Shown here piece after piece: positions 8,463 through 17,419 of a stretch of 64,000 nucleotides of DNA. The DNA is taken from the NCBI GenBank assembly GCA_910585955.1, contig CAJUGC010000003.1, forward strand, positions 124,001 through 188,000, given 5' to 3'. The notes below the pieces were generated by a model, which was given only the letters and a program-made list of their open reading frames with translations, did no database searches and was not told the origin of the DNA. The number at the start of each line of letters is the position of its first letter. Within the stretch, counting starts at the first letter, position 1. The stretch is from an uncultured Christensenella sp. Its GTDB lineage: Bacteria > Bacillota > Clostridia > Christensenellales > Pumilibacteraceae. A program made the position numbers and the translations under genes.

Positions 8463-8885
8463 CTATACAGCCATTTCAAAATCTTTTGTTACCAAAGCAT
8501 ACTTTACAAGGGTAACAGTATTATCTTTGACAACGTGTCCGTCATCGCTTTCTGAAAATATCCAATCGCAAAGTTGGTGACACACCATATTGGAAACATT
8601 GATGTTGTATAAACGATCCGCCATCGCTTTTTCATAGGCGGATGCGGAAATAACGAAAAAGTCAATAACATTACTGACTATACTTTTCAAATCCTGCTTA
8701 GGATCGATAGTGTATGATATAATCCACGGTTGCAATAACCCAAGACAAGAACCGTGCGGTTTTGCCATAAGCTTTACTTCCTTACCGAAAATATAATTCG
8801 AAGTACATCTGCACGGATGCCGTACCCTATCTCGAATTTCCGCAAGACAACTCCGAACTGCTAATTCCATATTCGTATTATCCAT
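8463..8885 (-). CDS. Phage protein of unknown function
   Basis: 140 residues. The start at 8885 is chosen because AAGGAGA precedes it. An ATG-like start at 8906 has none. The protein is mixed alpha/beta with several cysteines (RHPCRC, PHGSCLGL, MVCHQLCDW) and no motif that I recognise. It lies alone between two intergenic regions, 151 bp before the zinc-ribbon gene. Confidence 0.65.
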   Translation of the reverse strand: MDNTNMELAVRSCLAEIRDRVRHPCRCTSNYIFGKEVKLMAKPHGSCLGLLQPWIISYTIDPKQDLKSIVSNVIDFFVISASAYEKAMADRLYNINVSNMVCHQLCDWIFSESDDGHVVKDNTVTLVKYALVTKDFEMAV

Positions 8886-9125
8886 TCTTTTCTCCTTCGT
8901 GGACAAAAGCCCACTTTATTTTTTAAGTTATTTTATTTATTTAAATTTTTTATCACAATTAATTAAGAATAAAAATGGGCATTTGACCAAATTTTATGAA
9001 ATCGGTGTTTTTCAAGCTAAAATAAGCCTTAAAACCTATAATAAACCCTATTTTTTATTTAAATTCAGAGTTTTGTCTGCCCACTTTTACTCTGTGAAAA
9101 TGACCAAAAGCCCACTTTTTATGGA
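8886..9125. repeat. AT-rich intergenic region with repeated gcccactttt blocks
   Basis: About 220 bases without a convincing gene. The block aaaagcccacttt occurs near 8904 and again near 9108, gcccactttta near 9078, and an inverted atgggc near 8975. tgaccaaa also occurs twice. The arrangement could be an iteron-like origin or an operator cluster. Nothing proves either. Confidence 0.45.
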
Positions 9126-9398
9126 CTATCCCGCCCCTTTTAGCTCATTACATACACATGAGAATCGCATAAAAGCAGTGACAACGTCCGTAACAGTTTT
9201 AGACAGACTCTTGAAAGTATTTGTTAATCTGGGGATTTGCTCGACCAAGGTTTTATAGATCAGTTCATATCCACCACGACTATATAAATTTGACTGCACC
9301 ATTACGGACGATACACGTTTTTGTTTAGCTTTTGAAAAAATATGTAAGTATCTAAACAGTTTCTTTTTATATAATCTTTCTCGTTTTGATAATCGCAT
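9126..9398 (-). CDS. Small basic phage protein, unknown
   Basis: 90 residues with a strongly basic N-terminus (MRLSKRERLYKKKLFRYL) and a helical remainder. There is no recognisable domain. It is encoded four bases after the 63-residue membrane protein gene, so it probably belongs to the same transcript. Its coding status is supported by that tight packing and by the lack of a better frame. Confidence 0.5.
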   Translation of the reverse strand: MRLSKRERLYKKKLFRYLHIFSKAKQKRVSSVMVQSNLYSRGGYELIYKTLVEQIPRLTNTFKSLSKTVTDVVTAFMRFSCVCNELKGAG

Positions 9399-9402
9399 TT
9401 GT

Positions 9403-9594
9403 CTATCCTCCGAATATCAAACCAAAAGTCGAAATCAAACTAATGATTGTGGCACTCATGGTTAAAGCCGCCGCAAATCTGAAACGTAAAGCATAACGTT
9501 CGTTGTCTGTTTTTATGCCGATAGCGAAAGCTATTACGTTAATGACAAACAATATAAAGAACATTACCGTTACTATGTAAAACGTTTTTATCAT
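9403..9594 (-). CDS. Small two-helix membrane protein
   Basis: 63 residues. Two hydrophobic segments are evident, TVMFFILFVINVIAFAIGI and the C-terminal AALTMSATIISLISTFGLIF, separated by a short polar loop. A good AAAGGAGG site precedes the ATG. It is one of a large set of tiny membrane proteins in this prophage. A holin-like role is possible but it is far from any visible lysis gene. Confidence 0.7.
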   Translation of the reverse strand: MIKTFYIVTVMFFILFVINVIAFAIGIKTDNERYALRFRFAAALTMSATIISLISTFGLIFGG

Positions 9595-9607
9595 TTAAAC
9601 CTCCTTT

Positions 9608-9913
9608 TTAACAATGCCAAAAGTTGAATTTAAAACTTTTTTCTTTACCGCTTGCATCTTTGTATCTAGCAGTAAACAACCATATGTGGGTTAATTCAGG
9701 GTCATCAACAACAGCATATATCATCCTCATTGCCTCTTCCCTTCCAAAACGTTCCGTTAGATAACTTGTTAATGCTGGATAAGAATTTATTTCGACTGCA
9801 TCTTCATCCCCGTTAATATAAAGGAATGCCCTTAAATCAGACGAACAAGCATATAATGCTATTTTTTTAGCCATATCCAATCTGTTAAATAATTCTGATA
9901 CCATTGTTTTCAT
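9608..9913 (-). CDS. Phage protein of unknown function
   Basis: 101 residues, soluble, with the sequence YLTERFGREEAMRMIYAVVDD in the middle and an aromatic C-terminus (FKFNFWHC). No domain is recognised. It is part of the gene cluster downstream of the helicase, with spacing of 13 bases to the next gene. Confidence 0.65.
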   Translation of the reverse strand: MKTMVSELFNRLDMAKKIALYACSSDLRAFLYINGDEDAVEINSYPALTSYLTERFGREEAMRMIYAVVDDPELTHIWLFTARYKDASGKEKSFKFNFWHC

Positions 9914-9947
9914 AAATTATCTCCATTCTTTTTTTTTAATAAAGGGT

Positions 9948-10286
9948 TTAATAACCCCTTCTAATCCATTTTTTAAGTTCTCGGATTAACTTTTTTACTT
10001 GTTTTCGATTAAGTCTTACACCTTCCCCAACTTCATCACCGCTTTGCATTTTGCGACAACCTTCGTTACGCGCTGTAGGCAATCCGTTTGGAATTGTAGG
10101 AATATCTCCATAACACCGTTTGTACCAATCCAATTTTTCGTCATCTATCAAAACCTTACAGTTTACTCGGAGATACGTTTCACCGACAGTATTAGACGTA
10201 TATCCTTCTATATATCCGTATCTTTCGGGGTTTTCTCCGTTAGGACACGCATACGTCTCATTTACAATTTTAAATGGCATAGTCAT
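9948..10286 (-). CDS. Phage protein of unknown function
   Basis: 112 residues. The N-terminal half is beta-rich with YACPNGENPERYGYIEG. The C-terminus is a basic helix (NRKQVKKLIRELKKWIRRG) suited to nucleic-acid contact. The start codon overlaps the helicase stop by four bases (ATGA), which suggests coupled translation and a helicase-associated role. Confidence 0.65.
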   Translation of the reverse strand: MTMPFKIVNETYACPNGENPERYGYIEGYTSNTVGETYLRVNCKVLIDDEKLDWYKRCYGDIPTIPNGLPTARNEGCRKMQSGDEVGEGVRLNRKQVKKLIRELKKWIRRGY

Positions 10287-11530
10287 TCTCCTTTTGATTG
10301 ATTAAAATTATACTTGCCAGCAAAGCCGCCCGAATTGAAATCTTTTTTCGCAGCCAAACTTCTCGATATTGCCAAATCTATACTACTTTTTGATTTAAGG
10401 TGATAGTAATATAAATCGGTATAAGGCGTATTTAACCTATCGATTCGTCCCGCCGCCTGTGTCGTGATTTTGTACGAATAGTTTTGTGAGTAAAATATAA
10501 TTGTGTCTGTTGTTATACAGTTCCATCCTTCAGCGCCGGCTGTGTATTGAACCAAATATGCCCAATAATGTCCGGACGGCACCGGTTGATGAACGTGCCC
10601 GTTCCACTCAGCTACAGTCAACCCGCTATCCGCACAAAGTTTTCTTAAAATCTCCAGTTCATAATCGAAGTTGTAAAATATAATTGCTTTGTTATGACGT
10701 TCCAAAATCCCCATCAGTTTGATCTGTCTTGAAGTGTCCGTATTTACGAGTTTTCGCAAACAAAAACAGAATTCGCTTGCATTCTCGATCGGCTTTCCTT
10801 TTTCAAGGTTCCATCGTTTTCTTATAAGTTCTTTGTAGCCGAGAATATCATAGTCACATACAACATCTTCATGGTGCGGAACGGTGTTCCTCTCAAACTC
10901 CATGTCGACCAATATGGAATTTCTCAGCCGTATTAATTTACCCGTATTGATATATCTTTCTACTTTCGGAAATTTTGAAAGCCGACTGTAAACAGCATGT
11001 TCCCGTTCGAACTCTGTCTTGTTTTTATAAAAACCGTTAGCTATAAATACTGGAATATAATCATGCCACGTGTCTCCCGGCGTTGCGGATAAAAGAATCC
11101 ATTCGTTTTTCTTTGCTATTGACAAAAAGGCTTTTACCCAACTACCGTATCCGACAACGCGCTGCTCGTCGAATATAAAGAAGGAATCTTTAACGTCCGA
11201 ATACTTTTGTATGTTATTCCATGAATCGACAACGACCTTATTAGAATATAAATTGTTTTCTTTTTTGGTAGAGAGCAAGAATGGAACCATTTCGCCTTCC
11301 CATTCTAACGTATCGCGTTTTCTTGCCGTCGTAATAATATAAAGGTCTTTGGGTGGATCGCCCATTGGAACACAGTTTTCAGTTCCTATAACGCCATCTT
11401 GCTGAATATAATAATACGCTAAAGCCGTTCTCGATTTACCGCTGCCGACTCCGCCGCGCAATATACAGCCGTTTTTCATCTTTTTTATAGCTTCCATTTG
11501 GTAGTCATATAAAGGCAGTACCGCCGGCAT
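10283..11530 (-). CDS. DEAD/SNF2-type phage helicase
   Basis: 415 residues. Superfamily 2 motifs are in order: Walker A GGVGSGKSRTA near residue 30, motif II FIFDEQR near 121, motif III LLSATPGDTW near 150, then a C-terminal RecA-like domain with AGAEGWNC and motif VI TTQAAGRIDR. Phage helicases of this type act in replication initiation or recombination with VRR-NUC nucleases. Its ATG overlaps the stop of the methylase-like gene by one base. Confidence 0.88.
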   Translation of the reverse strand: MPAVLPLYDYQMEAIKKMKNGCILRGGVGSGKSRTALAYYYIQQDGVIGTENCVPMGDPPKDLYIITTARKRDTLEWEGEMVPFLLSTKKENNLYSNKVVVDSWNNIQKYSDVKDSFFIFDEQRVVGYGSWVKAFLSIAKKNEWILLSATPGDTWHDYIPVFIANGFYKNKTEFEREHAVYSRLSKFPKVERYINTGKLIRLRNSILVDMEFERNTVPHHEDVVCDYDILGYKELIRKRWNLEKGKPIENASEFCFCLRKLVNTDTSRQIKLMGILERHNKAIIFYNFDYELEILRKLCADSGLTVAEWNGHVHQPVPSGHYWAYLVQYTAGAEGWNCITTDTIIFYSQNYSYKITTQAAGRIDRLNTPYTDLYYYHLKSKSSIDLAISRSLAAKKDFNSGGFAGKYNFNQSKGE

Positions 11531-12252
11531 TATTCTTCACTCCTTTTTAATTTGTTTAATAAATTACGTACTTGCCATAGTTCATTAAAATACATCGGAG
11601 TAAACCAATAATTTTCGTACGTATCATTTTCATCAATCGGATTTGCCAAGCTGTCGCCAACCTTCACAAAACCGGCCACACCGAGTAATGTAATCTGAAT
11701 ATAACACATTAACGCTGCGGTCTGATCTATATCTTGTCCAACGACAAACACATGATTTTGGTAGTTCATGCCCGCTTTACTTAATTGTTCTTTGGCTTCG
11801 TTAATTCCGGATATCAAAAGTGCTCCGGCTCCGCATGCACAGTCGTTGATTGAAATATAATTTTTCTTTTTAGCCTCTTCAACGACATTACCCAAGCTAA
11901 GCTTCGCCATAAACAAACTTACGTCATATGGTGTAAAATATTGCCCCGCGCTTTTATTACCAAGATCGAGATTCATATATACAGACCCTAAGAAATCCTG
12001 ATTTGTGTTTTCTTCCAACGCATTTACCACCTTAGCTAACAGCTTAGGAAAAAGCTTTTGCTCATTTTTGTTGTACTTTTTTATGATTCGAAGATATTCC
12101 TCTTCTCTTTTTGCATAATTCTTTTTATCGAATACGTTTGCAAACGAACATGCGGACATATAAATAAAGTCGTTCCACACATCCCATTTATTATGACTAT
12201 ACGACAAGATATGAAAAGTTCGCATGAATTCGTTTTTAAGATTATTTTCCAT
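11530..12252 (-). CDS. N6-adenine methylase-like protein, motif IV not evident
   Basis: 240 residues from the ATG at 12252, preceded by AAGGAG. The frame can be extended to 12279 without a ribosome site. It resembles HsdM-type enzymes: QYFTPYDVSLFMAKL, then the SAM-binding motif I INDCACGAGALLI, then VVGQDIDQTAALMCYIQ. The catalytic NPP(Y/F) box expected after VGDSL is not seen. The sequence there is LANPIDENDTYENYW. It may be a divergent methylase, or a DNA-binding relic that keeps SAM binding. Confidence 0.75.
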   Translation of the reverse strand: MENNLKNEFMRTFHILSYSHNKWDVWNDFIYMSACSFANVFDKKNYAKREEEYLRIIKKYNKNEQKLFPKLLAKVVNALEENTNQDFLGSVYMNLDLGNKSAGQYFTPYDVSLFMAKLSLGNVVEEAKKKNYISINDCACGAGALLISGINEAKEQLSKAGMNYQNHVFVVGQDIDQTAALMCYIQITLLGVAGFVKVGDSLANPIDENDTYENYWFTPMYFNELWQVRNLLNKLKRSEE

Positions 12253-12445
12253 TCTTTTTATCTCCTTTACGATTTGCACTTTTAATAGCGTCGCAAATAC
12301 CCTTATTACAGGTTTCTTGTTGGCAATTCAAACAAATATCACATTTTTCGTTACCGCTATGCATTTTGAAAGATATTCCACAGCCCCAAAAATTAGTGGT
12401 GCCGTAAATTGTTCTATGTTTGAATCTATTTGGTTTAAGCTTCAT
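12242..12445 (-). CDS. Small cysteine-rich phage protein
   Basis: 67 residues with eight cysteines or histidines clustered as CDICLNCQQETCNKGIC, a likely zinc site, and basic ends. It overlaps the start of the methylase-like gene by 11 bases. The function is unknown. A nucleic-acid or protein adaptor role is plausible from the metal site. Confidence 0.6.
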   Translation of the reverse strand: MKLKPNRFKHRTIYGTTNFWGCGISFKMHSGNEKCDICLNCQQETCNKGICDAIKSANRKGDKKNGK

Positions 12446-12500
12446 ATTGCGATACCTCGAATTTAACTATTTCATTTAACACACTCCTTAAAAATATAAG

Positions 12501-12537
12501 TAAAAGAGCCAACATGTTTTTTCAACACATCGGCTCC
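12501..12537 (-). terminator. Rho-independent terminator after the SSB-like gene
   Basis: Minus-strand GAGCC...GGCTC hairpin with extra pairing across an A-rich loop, then TTTTACTTATATTTTT. It lies between the SSB-like gene and the cysteine-rich gene. Confidence 0.6.
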
Positions 12538-12555
12538 TTACCTATTGAGAAAATT

Positions 12556-13017
12556 TTAACCGTTGAGATTAGCGTATTTATCGGCAAACGCACCTTCAAC
12601 GATAGTTACGTACATTTCTTTAAGATACGCTTTGACACCGAACTTTCCGTTTGCTTCCCAATTATACGGTCTTACGACCAAATCGACATTGGCGATCTCC
12701 GCAAAATCAAGAGTGCCGATCGAATCCGTATCCAACTGCGTTTTGGCGTTCTTTGTTACCAAGAATACTTTGGGCGGAACGTTATCGAAACTCACTTGCA
12801 CGGGAAGATAGCTTGTAACCTCGTCTTCCGGTTCTCTCGGCTTAAGAGTTCTTATGTTCCAACCGATTGCTGTAAGTTCGTCGGCTAATTTCGGATCTTC
12901 TATCACCACACAGAAATTCCGACTGCCTTTTCTGTTGAATTTCGTCTCTATTCCGGAAAAATTCCGAAATATAATTCTTGCGTTCTCGATTACAATACAA
13001 TCCTTAACGTTCGTCAT
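12556..13017 (-). CDS. Phage single-stranded DNA-binding protein-like
   Basis: 153 residues. The sequence ENARIIFRNFSGIETKFNR near the N-terminus and ANVDLVVRPYNWEANGKFG near the C-terminus match a phage SSB-like family I know from Clostridia and actinobacterial phages, with an OB-type beta-rich pattern. It would coat single strands at the fork. Its start overlaps the end of the giant replication gene by four bases (ATGA), supporting a replisome role. Confidence 0.75.
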   Translation of the reverse strand: MTNVKDCIVIENARIIFRNFSGIETKFNRKGSRNFCVVIEDPKLADELTAIGWNIRTLKPREPEDEVTSYLPVQVSFDNVPPKVFLVTKNAKTQLDTDSIGTLDFAEIANVDLVVRPYNWEANGKFGVKAYLKEMYVTIVEGAFADKYANLNG

Positions 13018-16000
13018 TTCTTATTTATCTCCTTTAAATTAAAAATTGTTGAAATATCATAGCCTAAGCTACAATCGCAATGAAATTCATCATTGCTAAA
13101 ATGTTCGCACCCCTTGCAGGTTTCCTTTCCGCAAGGAAGATACCAAGGCGGGAATGCTTCTTCTTTAGGCAATTCGACTATGTCGTCCGATACAAACCAT
13201 TCAAAATCGCCAAATGCAGAAATAGACTCAACAGCCTCGTTCAACAATTTCTCATAATGTTCCATATCGATATCGTTTTGCTTATCGAGTTGCCTAACCA
13301 TTTCGGATTCCATCCAACGATACCCCGTGGTTCCCGTCGCAGCAAAATATTTATCATTGTTACAACGATATAATATGCCGCCGCCCTTCCCTTTTTTTAT
13401 CGGCACGAAATTTCCGATACGACCTATAAAGTGGTAGTCGTGACCGGTTTCTATTTTGTGAACCAAATCTTCCGAAATATCTTCGAACTCTTTTTCCGAA
13501 ATTTTGTTTTTTTTTAATTGCTCTCTTGCTTTTTTAAGTTCCTCCTCATATGTAGAAACATCCGGCAAAGATTCGTTCATGTCCAGATATAAATTACCCG
13601 CTTTCACTTCGAAAGTTTTGCACATATCCCCAAACTCGATTTTTTCTTTGCTGAATAATTTCTTAAACAAATAAGGAACGGCAAATTGCGCTCCCGTTGC
13701 AGTCCATTCTCCTCCGTGTTTTTTATTGTCGGAAGGAATATAATTATACAGTTCCTGACAAGGTTTGGGATTTTTGTATCGGGCAATATAAACCGCATCA
13801 TTTACAAGACACATTTTTTCGTATGTAGCCTCATGTTCAAACGTGTATCCATATCGTTTTCCGAAATCCATAACAAACCGTATAATTTCAGGTCCAGCAT
13901 TCGGTATTTTTATAGAATCCGTTTTAATATGCGCAACCGTGTAGCCTCTTTCCATAACCTCATGTTTCAAATCGATCATAAACAAAGCTCCACGTTTTGC
14001 AACAATGTTATCGATGTTTCGCGGATCCTTAAAAGCATTTTCAAAACCAGCCGATGTTAACCCATATACCGAATTAATTGCGGTTTTGAGTGCGTCGGCC
14101 AATTCTTTTGACGTCAATTCGCCCTTTATTACTTTTTGGACATAAGGGGTAAGCTTTCCGTCTAACATTTGATTTACTTCATCCCATGCTTCGTGCTTTA
14201 TGCTTACCCTACCTTCAACAATCTCGCGAAAAGCTTTCGTAAATCTCGGACCAAACAAACACTCGGCTATAACACTGTGCGGATGCATAGACGCAACGTC
14301 CAACAGTGCAACGTTCGAATACATTCCCGGTTCGGCGTAAACATACCCGCCTTCTCCAACCTCTTCGCCGCGATACGTTGAAATGCCCGAGTTAAACGCA
14401 TACCCTTCAAAGTACGGCAACAAACTCTTTGCTTTACCATGCGGCGACGACATTACATCCGGACATGTTTCCCTTAAGAAGCTCAACGTTTCCTCGTCTA
14501 AAGATTTTATAGGTTGCGATAAGTCCCTATAATTGAACTCGCTTTGCGGTTTTCTCTCACCGCCGAATATAATTTTTGTTGTCAACGTATTTGTGGTGTC
14601 ATTAACCGTCATGCCTGCCAAATCCGCCAAAATCTGTCGCGCAGTCCAATCCGCGGATAAATAATCAAACGCCGCTTCTGTTGCTATAACGTCATTGTCG
14701 CAATATTCCGCAACTCGAACCCACATGTCCTCAGGTACCGGTTGATTCCACGGTAACCCAAGCTCTTGGTGGTGAATGCCCATTTCGATTTCAAGCTTTT
14801 TCAAACTCTTTTTGTTTCCCGCCGAAGCAAAGTCATAAATATCCGTATATGAAATGTTATATGCTTCTCCAAAGAAACAATCTTTGCCGCCCGTTTTACC
14901 TTTGTCGATTATTCTTTGCGACAGATTATATAATTGTTCGCAAGAATATCCCATTAACCGTCCGTATAACATGTGGTTATCGTACCGCCGGCAGTTGAAC
15001 CCAATAAGCTTAAATCTTATGAGTTCTTCAATCTCGGACGGCGACGGATTTATCATGCGAACAACGGGATTATCCTTACCACGAAGTTTCCAGTTAACCA
15101 AAAATAAATTAGGAAAAACTTCTACGTCATAAAATATAATCCTGTCATCCAAGCTTGGTTTGCTTTCGGAACATTCGTCCGATTTAAACTTCATTTTGCT
15201 CACGAGTTTTATACAATATTCCGATTGATGTGTGCTGTTTGCGGCAAATGCCAAGACTGCATTCCGCATATCGGAAACATCGTATTTAATATTTTGCGCA
15301 TACGCATCTTCCAAAATTTTATAAATGAAGTCGATACTGGGCTTGGTCGCACCGTGTATTTCCTTATTCAAATTTCGTTTGATGGAAGTCCGTATGCCTT
15401 TTTCGTTTTTAATCGCATCAAAATTTACCATCTTATCTTCTCCTTTCAGTGGCAAACCCGAACTAATTGTAGCTATCGGCAAATTATTGCACTTCGATAG
15501 TTTTCTACGAAGAGAACTTTTACCTGTGAATATCTTTATTTCTATATTGTCGTCATAAACTCGGCTTAACCGCGACACGTCCCCGCTATAAATATAATGC
15601 AGATGTATGCCCTGCCCGCCTTTGCTTACTTCGGCATATGTTTGAGGCCATTTTTCGGCAGCCGCCTTGTTTGCCTCGAAATTTTTGTTGCCATTTGCAT
15701 CGACAATATCAAAATCTATCACAATGTGGCTCAACGGAACCTTTACATAATGCAATTTTGACGTATCGATATCACGCAATGTTGTCGTTACACTATCCCA
15801 TTTTGCAATCGGCGTTTCACTACTCGAAGCATACTGCGCGGGAAAATCGGAACAAATATCATCAAAAACGGAATGAGCTGTCGATAAATCAAGCCAAGAT
15901 GTCGTGTTCTTTTTTTTTACACTCCGTTTGTGTTCTTGAAATTTTTCTTTTTTGAATCCGATATAATAACTGCGAACCCGTGTTCCATCTTCCGTATTGC

Positions 16001-17234
16001 ACCGCTCTTTATATTCTTCAAAATAGTTTTTCAACTCCTCCTTGAATAATCTTTGCGGTAGCGGATATCCGACCTTTGCTTCTTCGCAATAGCTCTTATA
16101 CATTTCCCACGCCGCTTTTAATGTTGTGCCGTCTTCCTTTGCAAATATAAAGTACGAATCCAATACGTAGTTGTAAAAATCATTGGACGCGCCCATCATT
16201 GCAATCGGAACATAATCGTCAAACATTCCGGGATCGCTTAAATATAAATCACGGCAATGCGTTGCTATTCCGCCCAGTTCAAACTTAATCTTACCGATTG
16301 TTGTTTTGTACTCGCTTGAATCGAGCTTGTTACCTGTCGGAGACACATCGATAAGCCGACGCATCAAACCGGATTTTGCATCGGTTATTCTCACCGGTTT
16401 GTTGGTTCCCATAAAAAGAAAACACTTAAACCGATTAGCGTACGTAGACTTAAATTTTTCATTTACCGTCATTAACTCATGAGATACCAGACTATTTAAT
16501 CGCGTATTGTCTTCGATTCTGGACAAGTCCCCATCGTGTTGAATTGCGACTAACGGGTTATGCTTAAACGCCTCCAATGCAAATGAGTTGCTTGTAGATC
16601 CTAATGCCTTTGCATCGAATACCGAATAATATCCATCAAATAGTTGTTGTATAATATTAAGAACAGTCGATTTACCGGTTCCTGCCGCACCATACAAAAC
16701 CATGAATTTTTGTATCTTTTTGGAATCTCCGGATACGATGGAACCTATCGCCCACTCTATTTTTTTTCGTTCTTCATCAGAATATAATGTCGACATCAAT
16801 TTGTCGTATGCAGTCGTATCGCAATCTTCAAGCGGATAAGACAATTTCTTACTGGCATAATCCTTTTTCGTTGTTTCGTAATTGGAAAATATAATTTTTT
16901 CATCCAACATATGAAACGAATCGCGCATTTGTTTTTGACAATATTTATGCCAAGCGTCAATTACACCCGTTTCAGAGTCCCACATATGTAAAACTTTAAC
17001 TTGCGACTCAAATTTTCCTTTATTTTGTTCATAATAAATATCCAGCTCTCGGTCGATAAGATTTATTGCGTCTTCTTCATCAGTAGACCAAAGACCTTTA
17101 TCTTCTATCCAAATTGCATAGAAATCCCCGCCTCGAATCATTAAGTCTTCACTTTTCTTAATGACAAATTTAGGATAGATCTCTATTACACCGCGTTTCG
17201 AGCTGCGTGTAGAAATCAATAAAAAATCCAGCAT
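13014..17234 (-). CDS. Fused SF3 helicase - AEP primase - exonuclease - family B DNA polymerase
   Basis: 1,406 residues in one chain. An SF3/D5-type helicase has Walker A GAAGTGKST near residue 182 and DAKSGLMRRLIDV after it. A primase-polymerase core follows with DFD at 507-509, GIHLH ending at 546 and EIKIF after it. A DnaQ-like exonuclease has DVE at 703-705 and EYCDNDV near 850. A family B polymerase has motif A LLDVASMHPHS (D979), motif B KTAINSVYG near 1055 and motif C KTDS (D1106). A C-terminal Cys cluster (CGKETCKGCEHF) ends the chain. No close ribosome site precedes the ATG. A stop four codons upstream fixes the frame limit. Confidence 0.88.
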   Translation of the reverse strand: MLDFLLISTRSSKRGVIEIYPKFVIKKSEDLMIRGGDFYAIWIEDKGLWSTDEEDAINLIDRELDIYYEQNKGKFESQVKVLHMWDSETGVIDAWHKYCQKQMRDSFHMLDEKIIFSNYETTKKDYASKKLSYPLEDCDTTAYDKLMSTLYSDEERKKIEWAIGSIVSGDSKKIQKFMVLYGAAGTGKSTVLNIIQQLFDGYYSVFDAKALGSTSNSFALEAFKHNPLVAIQHDGDLSRIEDNTRLNSLVSHELMTVNEKFKSTYANRFKCFLFMGTNKPVRITDAKSGLMRRLIDVSPTGNKLDSSEYKTTIGKIKFELGGIATHCRDLYLSDPGMFDDYVPIAMMGASNDFYNYVLDSYFIFAKEDGTTLKAAWEMYKSYCEEAKVGYPLPQRLFKEELKNYFEEYKERCNTEDGTRVRSYYIGFKKEKFQEHKRSVKKKNTTSWLDLSTAHSVFDDICSDFPAQYASSSETPIAKWDSVTTTLRDIDTSKLHYVKVPLSHIVIDFDIVDANGNKNFEANKAAAEKWPQTYAEVSKGGQGIHLHYIYSGDVSRLSRVYDDNIEIKIFTGKSSLRRKLSKCNNLPIATISSGLPLKGEDKMVNFDAIKNEKGIRTSIKRNLNKEIHGATKPSIDFIYKILEDAYAQNIKYDVSDMRNAVLAFAANSTHQSEYCIKLVSKMKFKSDECSESKPSLDDRIIFYDVEVFPNLFLVNWKLRGKDNPVVRMINPSPSEIEELIRFKLIGFNCRRYDNHMLYGRLMGYSCEQLYNLSQRIIDKGKTGGKDCFFGEAYNISYTDIYDFASAGNKKSLKKLEIEMGIHHQELGLPWNQPVPEDMWVRVAEYCDNDVIATEAAFDYLSADWTARQILADLAGMTVNDTTNTLTTKIIFGGERKPQSEFNYRDLSQPIKSLDEETLSFLRETCPDVMSSPHGKAKSLLPYFEGYAFNSGISTYRGEEVGEGGYVYAEPGMYSNVALLDVASMHPHSVIAECLFGPRFTKAFREIVEGRVSIKHEAWDEVNQMLDGKLTPYVQKVIKGELTSKELADALKTAINSVYGLTSAGFENAFKDPRNIDNIVAKRGALFMIDLKHEVMERGYTVAHIKTDSIKIPNAGPEIIRFVMDFGKRYGYTFEHEATYEKMCLVNDAVYIARYKNPKPCQELYNYIPSDNKKHGGEWTATGAQFAVPYLFKKLFSKEKIEFGDMCKTFEVKAGNLYLDMNESLPDVSTYEEELKKAREQLKKNKISEKEFEDISEDLVHKIETGHDYHFIGRIGNFVPIKKGKGGGILYRCNNDKYFAATGTTGYRWMESEMVRQLDKQNDIDMEHYEKLLNEAVESISAFGDFEWFVSDDIVELPKEEAFPPWYLPCGKETCKGCEHFSNDEFHCDCSLGYDISTIFNLKEINKK

Positions 17235-17276
17235 TTGATTCTTATTCTAAATATCCATCGTCTACTTAGAACTTGC

Positions 17277-17378
17277 TTACCTCCTTAAAAGATTTTTATT
17301 AGGCATCGACCGCTTATAACTCGCCAATTCCAACTTCGAAATATCAATAATGTCAGATCCGTCAAACTCGTGCCGCAT
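17277..17378 (-). CDS. Possible 33-residue peptide upstream of the replication gene
   Basis: Reads MRHEFDGSDIIDISKLELA and then a basic tail ending in NLLRR. The composition looks like a real phage peptide, but there is no clear ribosome site, so it is kept at low confidence. The stop codon overlaps the AAGGAGG that precedes the giant replication gene by 43 bases. Confidence 0.3.
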   Translation of the reverse strand: MRHEFDGSDIIDISKLELASYKRSMPNKNLLRR

Positions 17379-17419
17379 TCATATGTAAAACTGTTTACCA
17401 TAATTATTTCCTTATTACC

